Shown in pieces: positions 29,490 to 38,029 of a stretch of DNA of 64,000 bases; within the stretch, counting starts at the first letter, position 1, and the number at the start of each line of letters is the position of its first letter. The DNA comes from Rhizobium album (GTDB lineage Bacteria > Pseudomonadota > Alphaproteobacteria > Rhizobiales > Rhizobiaceae). The position numbers and the translations under genes are program-made. The notes beneath the pieces were generated by a model, which did no database searches, was not told where the DNA came from, and saw only the letters and a program-made list of their open reading frames with translations. The stretch covers positions 248,001-312,000 of the forward strand of contig NZ_QFBC01000004.1 of assembly GCF_003122325.1 (NCBI RefSeq), read 5' to 3'.

Positions 29490-29509
29490 TTGCCGTCACA
29501 ATCGCGCCA

Positions 29510-29878
29510 TCAGAAGGCATCGCGAAAATGGCGCGGCCAGCGGCCGGGCAGCACGGCGACGATATCGTAGCGCTGCGACAGGCAGGCGGCGTCGGCCTGG
29601 CGGGAAAACCAGATGTCGGAGGCGGCGCGGATGCGTTGCTGGGCGGCAAAACCGACGGCATCGACGGCCAACCCCTCCTCGCGCCGCGCCTTGACCTCGA
29701 CGAAGACGGCGATATCGCCGCGGCGGGCGATGATGTCCACCTCGCCTGCCCTGGTGCGGTAGCGCATCGCGACGATGCGATATCCCTTCAGGACAAGATA
29801 AAGCGCGGCGACATATTCGCTCGCGCGGCCGCGGCGTTCGGCCTTTTTCCGTTTCTTGCCGAGAGGATCAGCGTCCAT
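29510..29878 (-). CDS. yraN: YraN family (UPF0102) nuclease-fold protein
   Basis: This 122-aa protein carries the predicted endonuclease-fold signature GEVDIIARRGDIAVFVEVKAR, with Asp/Glu/Lys at the positions of a PD-(D/E)XK-like site. The biochemical role is not established. It starts inside the 3' end of rsmI (11-bp overlap), a pairing seen widely in bacteria. It is on the same strand as the ugp genes, 114 bp upstream of ugpB. Confidence 0.92.
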   Translation of the reverse strand: MDADPLGKKRKKAERRGRASEYVAALYLVLKGYRIVAMRYRTRAGEVDIIARRGDIAVFVEVKARREEGLAVDAVGFAAQQRIRAASDIWFSRQADAACLSQRYDIVAVLPGRWPRHFRDAF

Positions 29879-30779
29879 CCTTCATGTCCAGAAGGCGCTG
29901 GTAGAGATCCTTGCGCGGCAGGCCGGTGATCCGGGCGGCCTCCGTCGCCGCCTTGCCGGCCGGCCGGTCGGCGACGAGCGACATCAACAAGGCATCGACA
30001 TCCGCCGCCTCTGGGGCAGCCGCCGGCAGCGGCGGGCCGACGACCAGCACGATCTCGCCCTTCACCGCCCTGTCGGCGTAGTCTTCAGCAAGCGATGACA
30101 GCGTGCCGCGATTGAACTCCTCGAAGGTCTTGGTGAGCTCGCGGCAGACGGCAGCCGGTCGCTCGCCGCCCAATACCTCGGCGGCGGCAACCAGCGTGGC
30201 GCCGATGCGGTGCGGCGATTCGAAAAAAATCAGGGTTGCAGGGGCGTCCAGAAGTTCGGCAAGCCGATCCCGCCGCGCCTTGTCCTTGCTCGGCAAAAAC
30301 CCGGCAAACAGGAAGGCGTCGTTGGGCAGGCCGGAGCCGACAAGGGCGGCCAGCGGCGCCGAAGCGCCGGGGATCGGCACGACGCGATGGCCGGCCTCGA
30401 TCGCCAGCTGCGCCAGGCGGTAGCCGGGATCGGAGACCAGCGGCGTGCCGGCATCCGAGACCAGCGCCACCGAACGGCCGCCGCCGAGCGCCGCCAGCAG
30501 GCGCGGCCCCGCCTCGGCGGCATTGTGTTCGTGATAGGCGTAGGGCTTGTTGCGGATGCCGTAGCGATCGAGCAGCACACGCGTCACCCGCGTATCCTCG
30601 CAGGCGAGCACGTCGGCGCCGGCCAGCGTTTCGAGCGCCCGCAGCGTGATGTCACCGAGATTGCCGATCGGCGTGGCGACGAGATAGAGCGCGGGCTCGA
30701 TCGGCCTTGCCGGCACGGCGACATTGTTCAGCCGGTAGCTGCGGGCCGCATCGGTCGGCTGCTCGGAATCGTCTGCCAC
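29868..30779 (-). CDS. rsmI: 16S rRNA (cytidine1402-2'-O)-methyltransferase
   Basis: This tetrapyrrole-methylase-fold enzyme methylates 2'-O of C1402 in 16S rRNA. Motifs are LYLVATPIGNLGDITLRALE, EDTR, VSDAGTPLVSDPGYRL and FFESPHRI. The start is uncertain: the GTG at 30779 gives 303 aa, the usual size, and a TTG at 30800 would add 7 residues. Neither has a strong Shine-Dalgarno. It overlaps yraN and is divergent from dnaN. Confidence 0.93.
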   Translation of the reverse strand: MADDSEQPTDAARSYRLNNVAVPARPIEPALYLVATPIGNLGDITLRALETLAGADVLACEDTRVTRVLLDRYGIRNKPYAYHEHNAAEAGPRLLAALGGGRSVALVSDAGTPLVSDPGYRLAQLAIEAGHRVVPIPGASAPLAALVGSGLPNDAFLFAGFLPSKDKARRDRLAELLDAPATLIFFESPHRIGATLVAAAEVLGGERPAAVCRELTKTFEEFNRGTLSSLAEDYADRAVKGEIVLVVGPPLPAAAPEAADVDALLMSLVADRPAGKAATEAARITGLPRKDLYQRLLDMKDGR

Positions 30780-30953
30780 GCGTCTTTCTTTCGTCCACAA
30801 TACGGTAAAGCGCCTTTATGCGGGAGGCCGGCGCCGGCGGCAAGGCGGTTTCTCATGTGGATCAGCGTGCAAATGCCGGTTTTGAGGCGATGCTGCGCTG
30901 CATGGCCCTTGCATTTGCGGCTAAAACTCTGCCATTTTGCCCGTCCACATAAG

Positions 30954-31001
30954 CCGGCTTGCAGCCGGAGGATACATCTGCGTGCGACCGGCCCCGGCCG
31001 G
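30954..31001 (+). promoter_or_regulatory. Two GC hairpins in the dnaN leader
   Basis: CCGGCT-TGC-AGCCGG (30954-30968) and CCGGCC-CC-GGCCGG (30988-31001) lie 30-80 bp before the dnaN start. dnaN itself lacks a clear Shine-Dalgarno, so leader structure may influence its translation. The 230-bp spacer must also hold the rsmI and dnaN promoters, which I could not assign. Confidence 0.35.
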
Positions 31002-31030
31002 GACGCACTGGTCGAAAGCGGTAGCATCTC

Positions 31031-32149
31031 ATGCGCATTACTCTTGAGCGGTCCAATCTCCTGAAATCGCTGAACCACGTCCACCGCGTGGTCGAACGGC
31101 GCAACACGATCCCGATCCTGTCGAACGTGCTGCTGCGCGCCGATGGCACCGCGCTTGCCATGAAGGCGACTGACCTCGACCTCGAAATCACCGAAGAGAC
31201 CCCCGCCAATGTCGAGCAGGCGGGCGCCACCACCGTGCCGGCGCACCTGCTCTACGACATCGTCCGCAAGCTGCCCGACGGTGCCGAAGTGTTCCTCGCC
31301 ACCACGCCCGACGGCGGCACGATGACCATCGCGTCGGGCCGCTCGAAATTTTCGCTGCAATGCCTGCCGGAAGCCGATTTCCCGGATCTCACCGCCGGCA
31401 CCTTCAGCCACACCTTCAAGCTGACCGCCTCCGACCTGAAGATGCTGATCGACCGCACGCAGTTCGCTATCTCGACGGAAGAGACGCGCTATTACCTGAA
31501 CGGCATCTTCTTCCACACCATCGAAGCGCAGGGCGACCTGAAGCTGCGTGCCGTCGCCACCGACGGCCACCGCCTCGCACGCGCCGACATCAAGGCGCCG
31601 TCCGGCTCGGAAGGCATGCCCGGCATCATCATTCCGCGCAAGACGGTCGGCGAGTTGCAGAAGCTGGTCGACAATCCGGAGGCGACCGTCACCATCGAGG
31701 TTTCGGACGCCAAGATCCGCCTGTCGATCGGTTCGATCGTCATGACCTCGAAGCTGATCGACGGCACCTTCCCCGATTACCAGCGCGTCATCCCAACCGG
31801 CAACGACAAGGAAATGCGCGTCGATTGCCAGACCTTCGCCCAGGCCGTCGACCGCGTCTCGACCATCTCGTCCGAGCGTGGCCGCGCCGTGAAGCTGGCG
31901 CTGACCGACGGGCAGCTGCTGCTCACCGTCAACAACCCCGATTCCGGCAGCGCCACCGACGAACTCGCCGTCTCCTACGAGAGCGACGCGATGGAAATCG
32001 GCTTCAACGCCAAGTACCTGCTCGACATCACCGCGCAGCTTTCCGGCACGGACGCCGTCTTCCTGCTCGCCGATGCCGGTTCGCCGACGCTGATCCGCGA
32101 CACGGCCGGCGATGATGCCCTCTATGTGCTGATGCCGATGCGCGTGTAG
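31031..32149 (+). CDS. dnaN: DNA polymerase III beta sliding clamp
   Basis: This 372-aa processivity clamp of the replicative polymerase is made of three repeats of the clamp fold. Visible segments include RRNTIPILSNVLLRADG, the interdomain YYLNGIFFHTIEAQGDLKLRAVATDGHRLA typical of DnaN, and the C-terminus DDALYVLMPMRV with the conserved M-P-M-R tail. Family-normal length. It stands alone and is not beside dnaA, as usual in rhizobia. Confidence 0.97.
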   Translation: MRITLERSNLLKSLNHVHRVVERRNTIPILSNVLLRADGTALAMKATDLDLEITEETPANVEQAGATTVPAHLLYDIVRKLPDGAEVFLATTPDGGTMTIASGRSKFSLQCLPEADFPDLTAGTFSHTFKLTASDLKMLIDRTQFAISTEETRYYLNGIFFHTIEAQGDLKLRAVATDGHRLARADIKAPSGSEGMPGIIIPRKTVGELQKLVDNPEATVTIEVSDAKIRLSIGSIVMTSKLIDGTFPDYQRVIPTGNDKEMRVDCQTFAQAVDRVSTISSERGRAVKLALTDGQLLLTVNNPDSGSATDELAVSYESDAMEIGFNAKYLLDITAQLSGTDAVFLLADAGSPTLIRDTAGDDALYVLMPMRV

Positions 32150-32223
32150 CCGGCGGGGAACCCGGCCGGCGGCATTGCGGTTCTGTTGCGTGGGCGATCG
32201 TGCCCGCGGATGGAGGATCGTTT

Positions 32224-33162
32224 ATGGCCGGCCAGGGCATCGTTCGCATCGGCATATCGGGATGGACCTATGCGCCCTGGCGTGGCCGGTTCTATCCCGA
32301 GGGCCTGCTGCAGAAATACGAACTCGCCTACGCGGCAACGCAGTTTCCCTCCATCGAGATCAACGGCACCTTTTACGGGCTGCAACGGCCGGACAGTTTC
32401 AAACGCTGGCGCGACGAAACACCGGACGATTTTGTCTTCGCGGTGAAGGGGCCACGCTACATCACCCATATGCTGCGGCTCGAGGAGATCGAGGCGCCGC
32501 TCGCCAACTTCTTCGCGTCCGGGCTGCTGCGGCTCGGGCCGAAGCTTGGCCCGGTTCTCTGGCAGTTTCCGCCGAGCATGGCGTTTGACGCCGACCGTTT
32601 CGAGGCCTTCTTCAAGCTGCTGCCGCAGGATGCGGATGCCGCCACCGCGCTCGGCCGCCGCCACGACGATCACGTCAAGGCGCGCGCCTGGCTGACGACG
32701 GATGCGACGCAGCCGATCCGGCATGCGGTGGAGATTCGTCACGACAGCTTCCGGTCACCGGCCTTCATCGACCTGCTGCGGCGACACAACATCGCGCTCG
32801 TGGTCGCCGATACCGTCGATTGGCCGCTGCTCATGGATGTCACCGCCGACTTCGTCTATTGCCGTCTGCACGGTTCCGACGAGCTTTACGTCAGCGGCTA
32901 TGATGACGAGGCGCTCGACGAGTGGGCGCGGCGCGTGCGGGACTGGGCGCATGGCGGTTGTCCCGACCCGGAAAGGCATGTGCTGCCGGACAGCGCGCCT
33001 CACGGTAAGGCCCGCGACGTCTTCGTCTATTTCGACAACACCGACAAGAAACAACGCGCACCACGCGATGCCCGGGCACTGATGCAGCGGCTGGACGATC
33101 TGGTGCCGGCTGTTGCGCATCCAGCCTCGCCGGCGTGGATGGGCAGACGTGCCGGTGTATAA
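32224..33162 (+). CDS. DUF72 domain protein (YecE-like)
   Basis: This 312-aa TIM-barrel-type DUF72 protein has the N-terminal IRIGISGWTYAPWRGRFYPE and the FVFAVKGPRYITHM segment, with FVYCRLHGSDELYVSGYDD and the late YFDNTDK motif. The biochemical function of the family is unknown. The ATG at 32224 has GGAGG 7 nt upstream, better than the ATG 24 bp earlier. Confidence 0.9.
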   Translation: MAGQGIVRIGISGWTYAPWRGRFYPEGLLQKYELAYAATQFPSIEINGTFYGLQRPDSFKRWRDETPDDFVFAVKGPRYITHMLRLEEIEAPLANFFASGLLRLGPKLGPVLWQFPPSMAFDADRFEAFFKLLPQDADAATALGRRHDDHVKARAWLTTDATQPIRHAVEIRHDSFRSPAFIDLLRRHNIALVVADTVDWPLLMDVTADFVYCRLHGSDELYVSGYDDEALDEWARRVRDWAHGGCPDPERHVLPDSAPHGKARDVFVYFDNTDKKQRAPRDARALMQRLDDLVPAVAHPASPAWMGRRAGV

Positions 33163-33266
33163 ATTAACGATCCTGCCACCGGGGCCGATGTTCCGACTTG
33201 TTTTTGCCGCAGATCCGAACAATCTAAACGACAGGTTAAGAACCGGAACGATTGGTTAGGGACAAC

Positions 33267-33905
33267 ATGACGTTGCGCGTGAAGGTGAAGGAACACATAA
33301 GCCGGAAATTCGACAATGAAATCCGCTTCTTCCGCGGCTGGATGACCGGCCCCCGTTCCGTCGGCGCGATCATGCCGACCTCCGGCCGCATGGCGCGGCG
33401 CATGGCGAGCCTCATCGACACCGGCTCCGGGCTGCCCGTCCTGGAACTCGGCCCCGGCACGGGGGTGATCACCAAGGCGATCCTCGAGCGCGGCGTGCCG
33501 GCGGACAAGCTCGTCTCGGTCGAATATTCCACCGATTTCTACCAGCACCTGAAGAAGAGCTATGAAGGCGTCACCTTCATCAATGGCGATGCCTTTGACC
33601 TCAAGGAAACGCTCGGGAGCTTGCGCGACCAGACCTTCGATTGCGTCATCTCCGGCATTCCGCTCCTGAATTTCCCGATGCATACGCGGGTGTCGCTGCT
33701 CGAAGACCTGCTCGACCGCATGCCGCCCGGCCGGCCGGTGGTGCAGTTCTCCTATGGCCCGGTTTCACCGATCATCGCCCAGCCCGACCGCTACCACATC
33801 AAACATTTCGACTTCATCGTCCGCAACATTCCCCCGGCGCAGATCTGGACCTACAGCCGCGGCGGCGAGGCGGCGCAGCGCAAATCATGTACGCGGTGTA
33901 TCTGA
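33267..33905 (+). CDS. pmtA: Phospholipid N-methyltransferase (PmtA)
   Basis: This 212-aa SAM-dependent methyltransferase closely resembles the rhizobial/agrobacterial PmtA that methylates phosphatidylethanolamine stepwise to phosphatidylcholine at the inner membrane. Motif I is VLELGPGTGVITKAIL; GRMARRMAS, VEYSTDFYQHL, INGDAFDL and GIPLLNFP also match the PmtA pattern, as does the C-terminal HFDFIVRNIPPAQIW. The ATG at 33267 has AGGGA upstream. The 3' end overlaps the start of the damaged histidine phosphatase gene by 19 bp. Confidence 0.88.
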   Translation: MTLRVKVKEHISRKFDNEIRFFRGWMTGPRSVGAIMPTSGRMARRMASLIDTGSGLPVLELGPGTGVITKAILERGVPADKLVSVEYSTDFYQHLKKSYEGVTFINGDAFDLKETLGSLRDQTFDCVISGIPLLNFPMHTRVSLLEDLLDRMPPGRPVVQFSYGPVSPIIAQPDRYHIKHFDFIVRNIPPAQIWTYSRGGEAAQRKSCTRCI

Positions 33906-34489
33906 CCCATCCGTAGGTGCGGATCGATCCCGACGTGCCGGTACCGGCCTGGGGATTATCCGAGACCGGCGTTTTGCGCACACGGCGGACCGCCGAGGCG
34001 TCATGGGTGGGCGGCCTGAAACGCATCGTCAGCAGCGACGAGACCAAGGCGATCGAAACGGCCGGCATCCTGGCGGTGAGCGTGGGCATCGCGGTCGATG
34101 TCGTCGCCGGCATGCACGAGAACGACCGCTCCGCCACGGGCTTCCTGCCGCCGCCGGACTTCGAGGCGGCCGCCGACCTGTTCTTCGCCCATCCCGATGA
34201 CAGTTTTCGCGGCTGGGAGCGGGCGCGCGACGCCCAGGCCCGCATCGTTGCCGCCATCGAAACCATTCTTCGCCAGCACGATCCGGCCGGCCCCATCGCC
34301 TTCATCGGCCATGGCGGCGTCGGCACGCTGCTGAAATGTCATCTGTCCGGCCGGCCGATTGCCCGTCAGGCCGACCAGCCGGCGGGCGGCGGCAATCTTT
34401 TTGCCTTCGACCTTGCCTCGCGGCGCGTCTCGTGCGACTGGACGCCCATGGAAAACTGGCAGGGATGGCAAACAGATGATCGCACGTGA
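33887..34489 (+). pseudogene. Histidine phosphatase family gene with in-frame TAG at codon 10
   Basis: Reading from the ATG at 33887 gives MYAVYLTHP then TAG (33914-33916), followed in the same frame by VRIDPDVPVPAWGLSETG and 180 further codons to a normal stop. The N-terminal Y-L-T-H-P-Q-V-x-I-D pattern is typical of a branch of the histidine-phosphatase family, and the His of THP is the candidate phospho-acceptor. The TAG sits where that branch usually has Gln, so one CAG-to-TAG change would explain it. The alternative is initiation at GTG 33917, giving about 190 aa without the catalytic His. It overlaps pmtA by 19 bp and pyrF by 14 bp. Either a recent pseudogene, a read-through case or a sequencing error. 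Confidence 0.6.
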
Positions 34490-35168
34490 CCGTTTGATTG
34501 TCGGCCTCGACGTGCCCACCGTTCAGGAAGCCGAACGGCTGGTGGCGACGCTCGGCGACGATATCCTCTTCTACAAGATCGGCTACCAGCTCGCTTTCGC
34601 CGGCGGGCTCGAGTTCGCCCGCGACATCGCCCGGGACGGCAAGAAGGTCTTCCTCGACATGAAGCTGCTCGATATCGACAACACCGTCGCGTCGGGTGTC
34701 GAGAACATCGCCAGGATGGGCATGTCGATGCTGACATTGCATGCCTATCCCAAGGCGATGCGCGCCGCCGTCCAGGCCGCCAGGGGCTCCGGCCTGTGCC
34801 TGCTCGGCGTCACCGTGCTGACCTCGATGGACGAGCAGGACCTGACCGATGCCGGCTACGAATACGACCCGCACACGCTGGTTTTGCGCCGCGCCGAACA
34901 GGCGCGCCAGGCCGGCATGGGCGGCATCGTCTGCTCGGCGGAAGAAGCGAAGGCGGTGCGCGCCGTGATCGGCCCGGACATGGCCCTGGTGACGCCCGGC
35001 ATCCGCCCCGCAGGCACTGAGAAGGGCGACCAGAAGCGGGTGATGACGCCGGCCGATGCCATCCGCGCCGGTTCGAGCCATCTCGTCGTTGCCCGGCCGA
35101 TCGTCAAGGCCGCCGATCCGCTTGGCGCCGCCCGCGCCATCCTCGCCGAGATGACGGCAGCAGTCTAA
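34476..35168 (+). CDS. pyrF: Orotidine-5'-phosphate decarboxylase
   Basis: This 230-aa cytosolic enzyme makes UMP from OMP, the last step of de novo pyrimidine synthesis. The active-site Lys/Asp motif is [13 protein letters not shown], with [16 protein letters not shown] at the N-terminus and TPGIRPAG for the phosphate-binding loop. The start at 34476 (MIARDRLI) has AGGGATGG upstream and overlaps the preceding gene by 14 bp. Confidence 0.97.
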   Translation: MIARDRLIVGLDVPTVQEAERLVATLGDDILFYKIGYQLAFAGGLEFARDIARDGKKVFLDMKLLDIDNTVASGVENIARMGMSMLTLHAYPKAMRAAVQAARGSGLCLLGVTVLTSMDEQDLTDAGYEYDPHTLVLRRAEQARQAGMGGIVCSAEEAKAVRAVIGPDMALVTPGIRPAGTEKGDQKRVMTPADAIRAGSSHLVVARPIVKAADPLGAARAILAEMTAAV

Positions 35169-35190
35169 AAAGAAAAACGGAGAAAGCACC

Positions 35191-35478
35191 ATGGCAAAAG
35201 GTTACTGGATCGCCCGCGTCGATATTCACGATCCCGAGCGCTACAAGGATTATGTCAGCGCCGCCAAGGTGGCTTTCGAAAAATACGGCGCAAACTTCCT
35301 TGCCCGCGGCGGCGCCTACACCGAGTTGGAAGGCCCGGCGCGCATGCGCAACGTGGTAATCGAGTTTCCGTCCATGCAGCATGCCGTCGATTGCTACAAC
35401 TCGCCGGAATACCAGATCGCCGCCAAGATCCGCCAGGAGGTGGCGACGGCGGAAATGGTGGTCGTCGAAGGCATCTGA
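35191..35478 (+). CDS. DUF1330 domain protein
   Basis: This 95-aa single-domain protein has GYWIARVDIHDPERYKDYVS and GGAYTELEGPARMRNVVIEFPS, the dimeric ferredoxin-like fold of DUF1330. The function is unknown. It follows pyrF by 22 bp with GGAGA before its start, suggesting co-transcription. Confidence 0.9.
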   Translation: MAKGYWIARVDIHDPERYKDYVSAAKVAFEKYGANFLARGGAYTELEGPARMRNVVIEFPSMQHAVDCYNSPEYQIAAKIRQEVATAEMVVVEGI

Positions 35479-35589
35479 ACCGCAGGCTCCTTTCGCAACT
35501 GCGGCGTGATGGCTCTTCACCTTGCCGGACGATTGGGCTAAGGAGAAATCCACAGCCACGACACGCTTTGCCCTTCAAGGAGCCAGACC

Positions 35590-36570
35590 ATGACCTTGTC
35601 CAACCTTCCGCCGCTCGTCACCGTGTTCGGAGGATCGGGTTTTGTCGGACGGAGCATCGTGCGGGCGCTGGCCAAGCGCGGTTATCGCATCCGCGTCGCC
35701 GTGCGCCGTCCCGATCTCGCCGGTTTCCTGCAGCCGATGGGCACTGTCGGCCAGATTTCGTTCGTGCAGGCCAATCTCCGTTATCGCGCCTCGGTGGATG
35801 CCGCCGTCTCTGACGCCGACCATGTGGTCAACTGCGTCGGCGTCCTGTTCGAGAGCGGCCGCAACACCTTTGACGCCGTCCAGGATTTCGGCGCCCGCGC
35901 CGTGGCGGAAGCGGCCCGCGCCCGCGGTGCCTCGCTGACCCACATTTCCGCCATCGGCGCCGACGCCAGGTCGGACTCGGCCTATGCCCGCTCCAAGGGC
36001 CGCGCCGAAGCGGCGATCCTGTCGATCAAGCCGGATGCGGTGATCCTACGCCCGTCGATCGTTTTCGGCCAGGACGACGGTTTCTTCAACAAATTCGCCC
36101 GCATGGCGCAGACCATGCCGGTGCTGCCGCTGATCGGCGGCGGCAAGACCAAGTTCCAGCCGGTCTTCGTCGAGGACGTAGCCGAAGCGGCCGCCCGCGC
36201 CGTCGACGGCAAGCTTGCGCCCGGCGCCACCTATGAGCTGGGCGGAACGGCGGTGATGTCGTTCAGGGAATGCCTCGAAACCATCCTGCGCGTCGTCGAT
36301 CGCAAGCGCAGCTTCGTGCCGCTGCCCTTCGGCGTGGCGTCGCTGATCGGCAGCCTCTGTTCGCTGGTGCCGTTCATCGCTCCGCCGCTGACGGCCGACC
36401 AGGTGACGCTGCTGAAGAGCGACAACGTCGTTTCCAAGGCCGCGACCGACGAAGGCCGCACCCTTGCGGGCATCGGCATCACGCCCGCCATGCTCGACCG
36501 CGTGCTGCCGTCCTACCTGGTGCAATACCGGCCGGCCGGCCAGTTCACCAATTCCGGCAGCGCCGCCTGA
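35590..36570 (+). CDS. NAD(P)-binding protein of the complex I NDUFA9-like family
   Basis: This 326-aa atypical short-chain dehydrogenase has the Rossmann motif VFGGSGFVGRSIVRAL near the N-terminus, SAIGADARSDSAYARSKGRAE resembling the YxxxK region, and a long C-terminal part matching NDUFA9-type proteins. In rhizobia these are annotated as complex I NDUFA9 subunit family. AAGGAG is 7 nt before the ATG. It ends in an intrinsic terminator. Confidence 0.88.
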   Translation: MTLSNLPPLVTVFGGSGFVGRSIVRALAKRGYRIRVAVRRPDLAGFLQPMGTVGQISFVQANLRYRASVDAAVSDADHVVNCVGVLFESGRNTFDAVQDFGARAVAEAARARGASLTHISAIGADARSDSAYARSKGRAEAAILSIKPDAVILRPSIVFGQDDGFFNKFARMAQTMPVLPLIGGGKTKFQPVFVEDVAEAAARAVDGKLAPGATYELGGTAVMSFRECLETILRVVDRKRSFVPLPFGVASLIGSLCSLVPFIAPPLTADQVTLLKSDNVVSKAATDEGRTLAGIGITPAMLDRVLPSYLVQYRPAGQFTNSGSAA

Positions 36571-36595
36571 CGTTTGTCAAAGACACGATTCGATT

Positions 36596-36632
36596 CCGCC
36601 CGCCTTGTTCCAACGGGGCGGGTTCTTTATTT
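36596..36632 (+). terminator. Intrinsic terminator after the NDUFA9-like gene
   Basis: CCGCCC (or CCCGCC) pairs with GGGCGG/GGCGGG around a 12-14-nt loop and is followed by TTCTTTATTT, 26 bp after the stop codon. Confidence 0.65.
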
Positions 36633-36714
36633 CAGGCAAAAAATATCTCAGGAATGACTTTTTCCAGGGCGTTTGCGGAACCGGGCGAGCCCTCGGGAGT
36701 TGCACAAATACCGC

Positions 36715-36744
36715 ACTCGAGGAATCGTATTGTTAACCTCGAGT
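36715..36744. promoter_or_regulatory. 8-bp perfect inverted repeat in an AT-rich spacer
   Basis: ACTCGAGG (36715-36722) and CCTCGAGT (36737-36744) are separated by a 14-nt AT-rich loop, about 115 bp upstream of the small secreted-peptide gene. Spacing and composition fit an operator or a leader hairpin. Nothing else is recognisable in 36633-36857. Confidence 0.4.
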
Positions 36745-36857
36745 TTAGCAAGATCTACTATTGATGTTTGTGGCCCCGCACCATAAACACCCCGGCGTCC
36801 GTGCCGGCGCGTGTTTCCCGGCATGGCGCCATAATCCTGTTCTGAAAGGCATTTTCC

Positions 36858-37022
36858 ATGGGGAAGTCAATCGCACTGTTCTTTGCGTGTGCGGCTCTGG
36901 TCATTCTTGCGGGCTCGTTCATGGCCCCCGGCACCGTCGCCGCGTTGAAGAGCGAATGCGCTCCCGCCTATGGCGTCGATCCGTGCAGCACGGGTTCGAT
37001 TGGCACGACTGCCGCCAAGTAG
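36858..37022 (+). CDS. Small secreted peptide with two cysteines (54 aa)
   Basis: From the ATG at 36858 the translation is MGKSIALFFACAALVILAGS then FMAPGTVAALKSECAPAYGV then DPCSTGSIGTTAAK. The first 29 residues look like a signal peptide or a membrane anchor; two Cys remain in the short mature part, compatible with a disulfide. I do not recognise a family. Codon use is normal. The gene has its own leader with an inverted repeat and a strong terminator right after it, which supports a real transcription unit. Confidence 0.65.
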   Translation: MGKSIALFFACAALVILAGSFMAPGTVAALKSECAPAYGVDPCSTGSIGTTAAK

Positions 37023-37036
37023 GAACAGCGACCATC

Positions 37037-37068
37037 AGGGCCGATCGTTTGACCGGCCCTTTTTGTTT
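37037..37068 (+). terminator. Intrinsic terminator of the small secreted-peptide gene
   Basis: AGGGCCG (37037-37043) and CGGCCCT (37054-37060) form a perfect 7-bp stem with a 10-nt loop, followed by TTTTTGTTT. It starts 15 bp after the 54-aa gene and ends just before the convergent uppP stop. Confidence 0.85.
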
Positions 37069-37074
37069 GCCCTG

Positions 37075-37881
37075 TCAGCCCATGAGGAGCAGGCCGACCA
37101 GGCCGGCGGCACCCACCAGGATGCGCCACCAGGCAAACGGCGAATAACCGCGGCGGGAAACGAAATCCAGCAGCGACCTGACGACGAAGAGGGCCGAGAC
37201 GAAGGCCATCAGGAAACCGACGAAGATGATCGTCGCATCGTCGAAACTCAGCGCATCGCGATTCTTGTAGAGGTCGAGAACGAAGGCCCCCAGCATGGTC
37301 GGCATGGCGAGGAAGAACGAGAATTCCGCCGCGGAGCGCTTGTCCGTCCCCATCAGCAACGCACCGACGATGGTGGCGCCCGAGCGCGACGTGCCGGGGA
37401 TCATGGCAACACACTGGCAGAGCCCTATCTTGAAGGCCAGCGACAGCGGGTAATCCATGACATCGCGATATTTCGGCCGGAACTGCATGCGGTCGACGAC
37501 GAGCAGCACGATGCCGCCGAGGATGAGCACGATGCAGATCAGCACCGGCGTTTCGAACAGGATGGTCTTGATGAAATCATGGGCGAGCGCCCCGATGACC
37601 GCCGCCGGCAGGAAGGCGACGAGAACAGCCGCGACGAAGCGGCGCGCCCGCGGATCGGAGGGCAGAGCCAGGACGATCTGCAGCAGCTTGCTGAAATAGA
37701 CGAGGAGGATGGCAAGAATGGCGCCCAGCTGGATCAGGACGGCAAAGGTATTGCCCGGCGACTTGAAGCCGAGGAAATGTCCCGCGAGCAGGACATGGGC
37801 GGTGGAAGAAACGGGGATAAACTCCGTCAGGCCTTCGATAAGGCCAAGAATGAGAGCGCTGATAATGGATTGGTCAGCCAT
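37075..37881 (-). CDS. uppP: Undecaprenyl-diphosphatase UppP/BacA
   Basis: This 268-aa polytopic inner-membrane enzyme dephosphorylates undecaprenyl pyrophosphate to recycle the carrier for cell-wall and envelope sugars. The two signature regions are [16 protein letters not shown] and [14 protein letters not shown]. Length is normal. It converges with the small peptide gene and is divergent from the GST gene. Confidence 0.96.
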   Translation of the reverse strand: MADQSIISALILGLIEGLTEFIPVSSTAHVLLAGHFLGFKSPGNTFAVLIQLGAILAILLVYFSKLLQIVLALPSDPRARRFVAAVLVAFLPAAVIGALAHDFIKTILFETPVLICIVLILGGIVLLVVDRMQFRPKYRDVMDYPLSLAFKIGLCQCVAMIPGTSRSGATIVGALLMGTDKRSAAEFSFFLAMPTMLGAFVLDLYKNRDALSFDDATIIFVGFLMAFVSALFVVRSLLDFVSRRGYSPFAWWRILVGAAGLVGLLLMG

Positions 37882-38029
37882 GTGTGGTCCTTTGGGGCTG
37901 CTGGACGGCCTGATTCGCTTGTCTTAGCGATGCCAAACTCATATAGCTTCACCGCATGAGTCATGGCCAGAGCGCTTCAGACGAGCGCGGAATGGCCCGA
38001 CAACAAGGCAAATCAACGACCGAGTCTCA

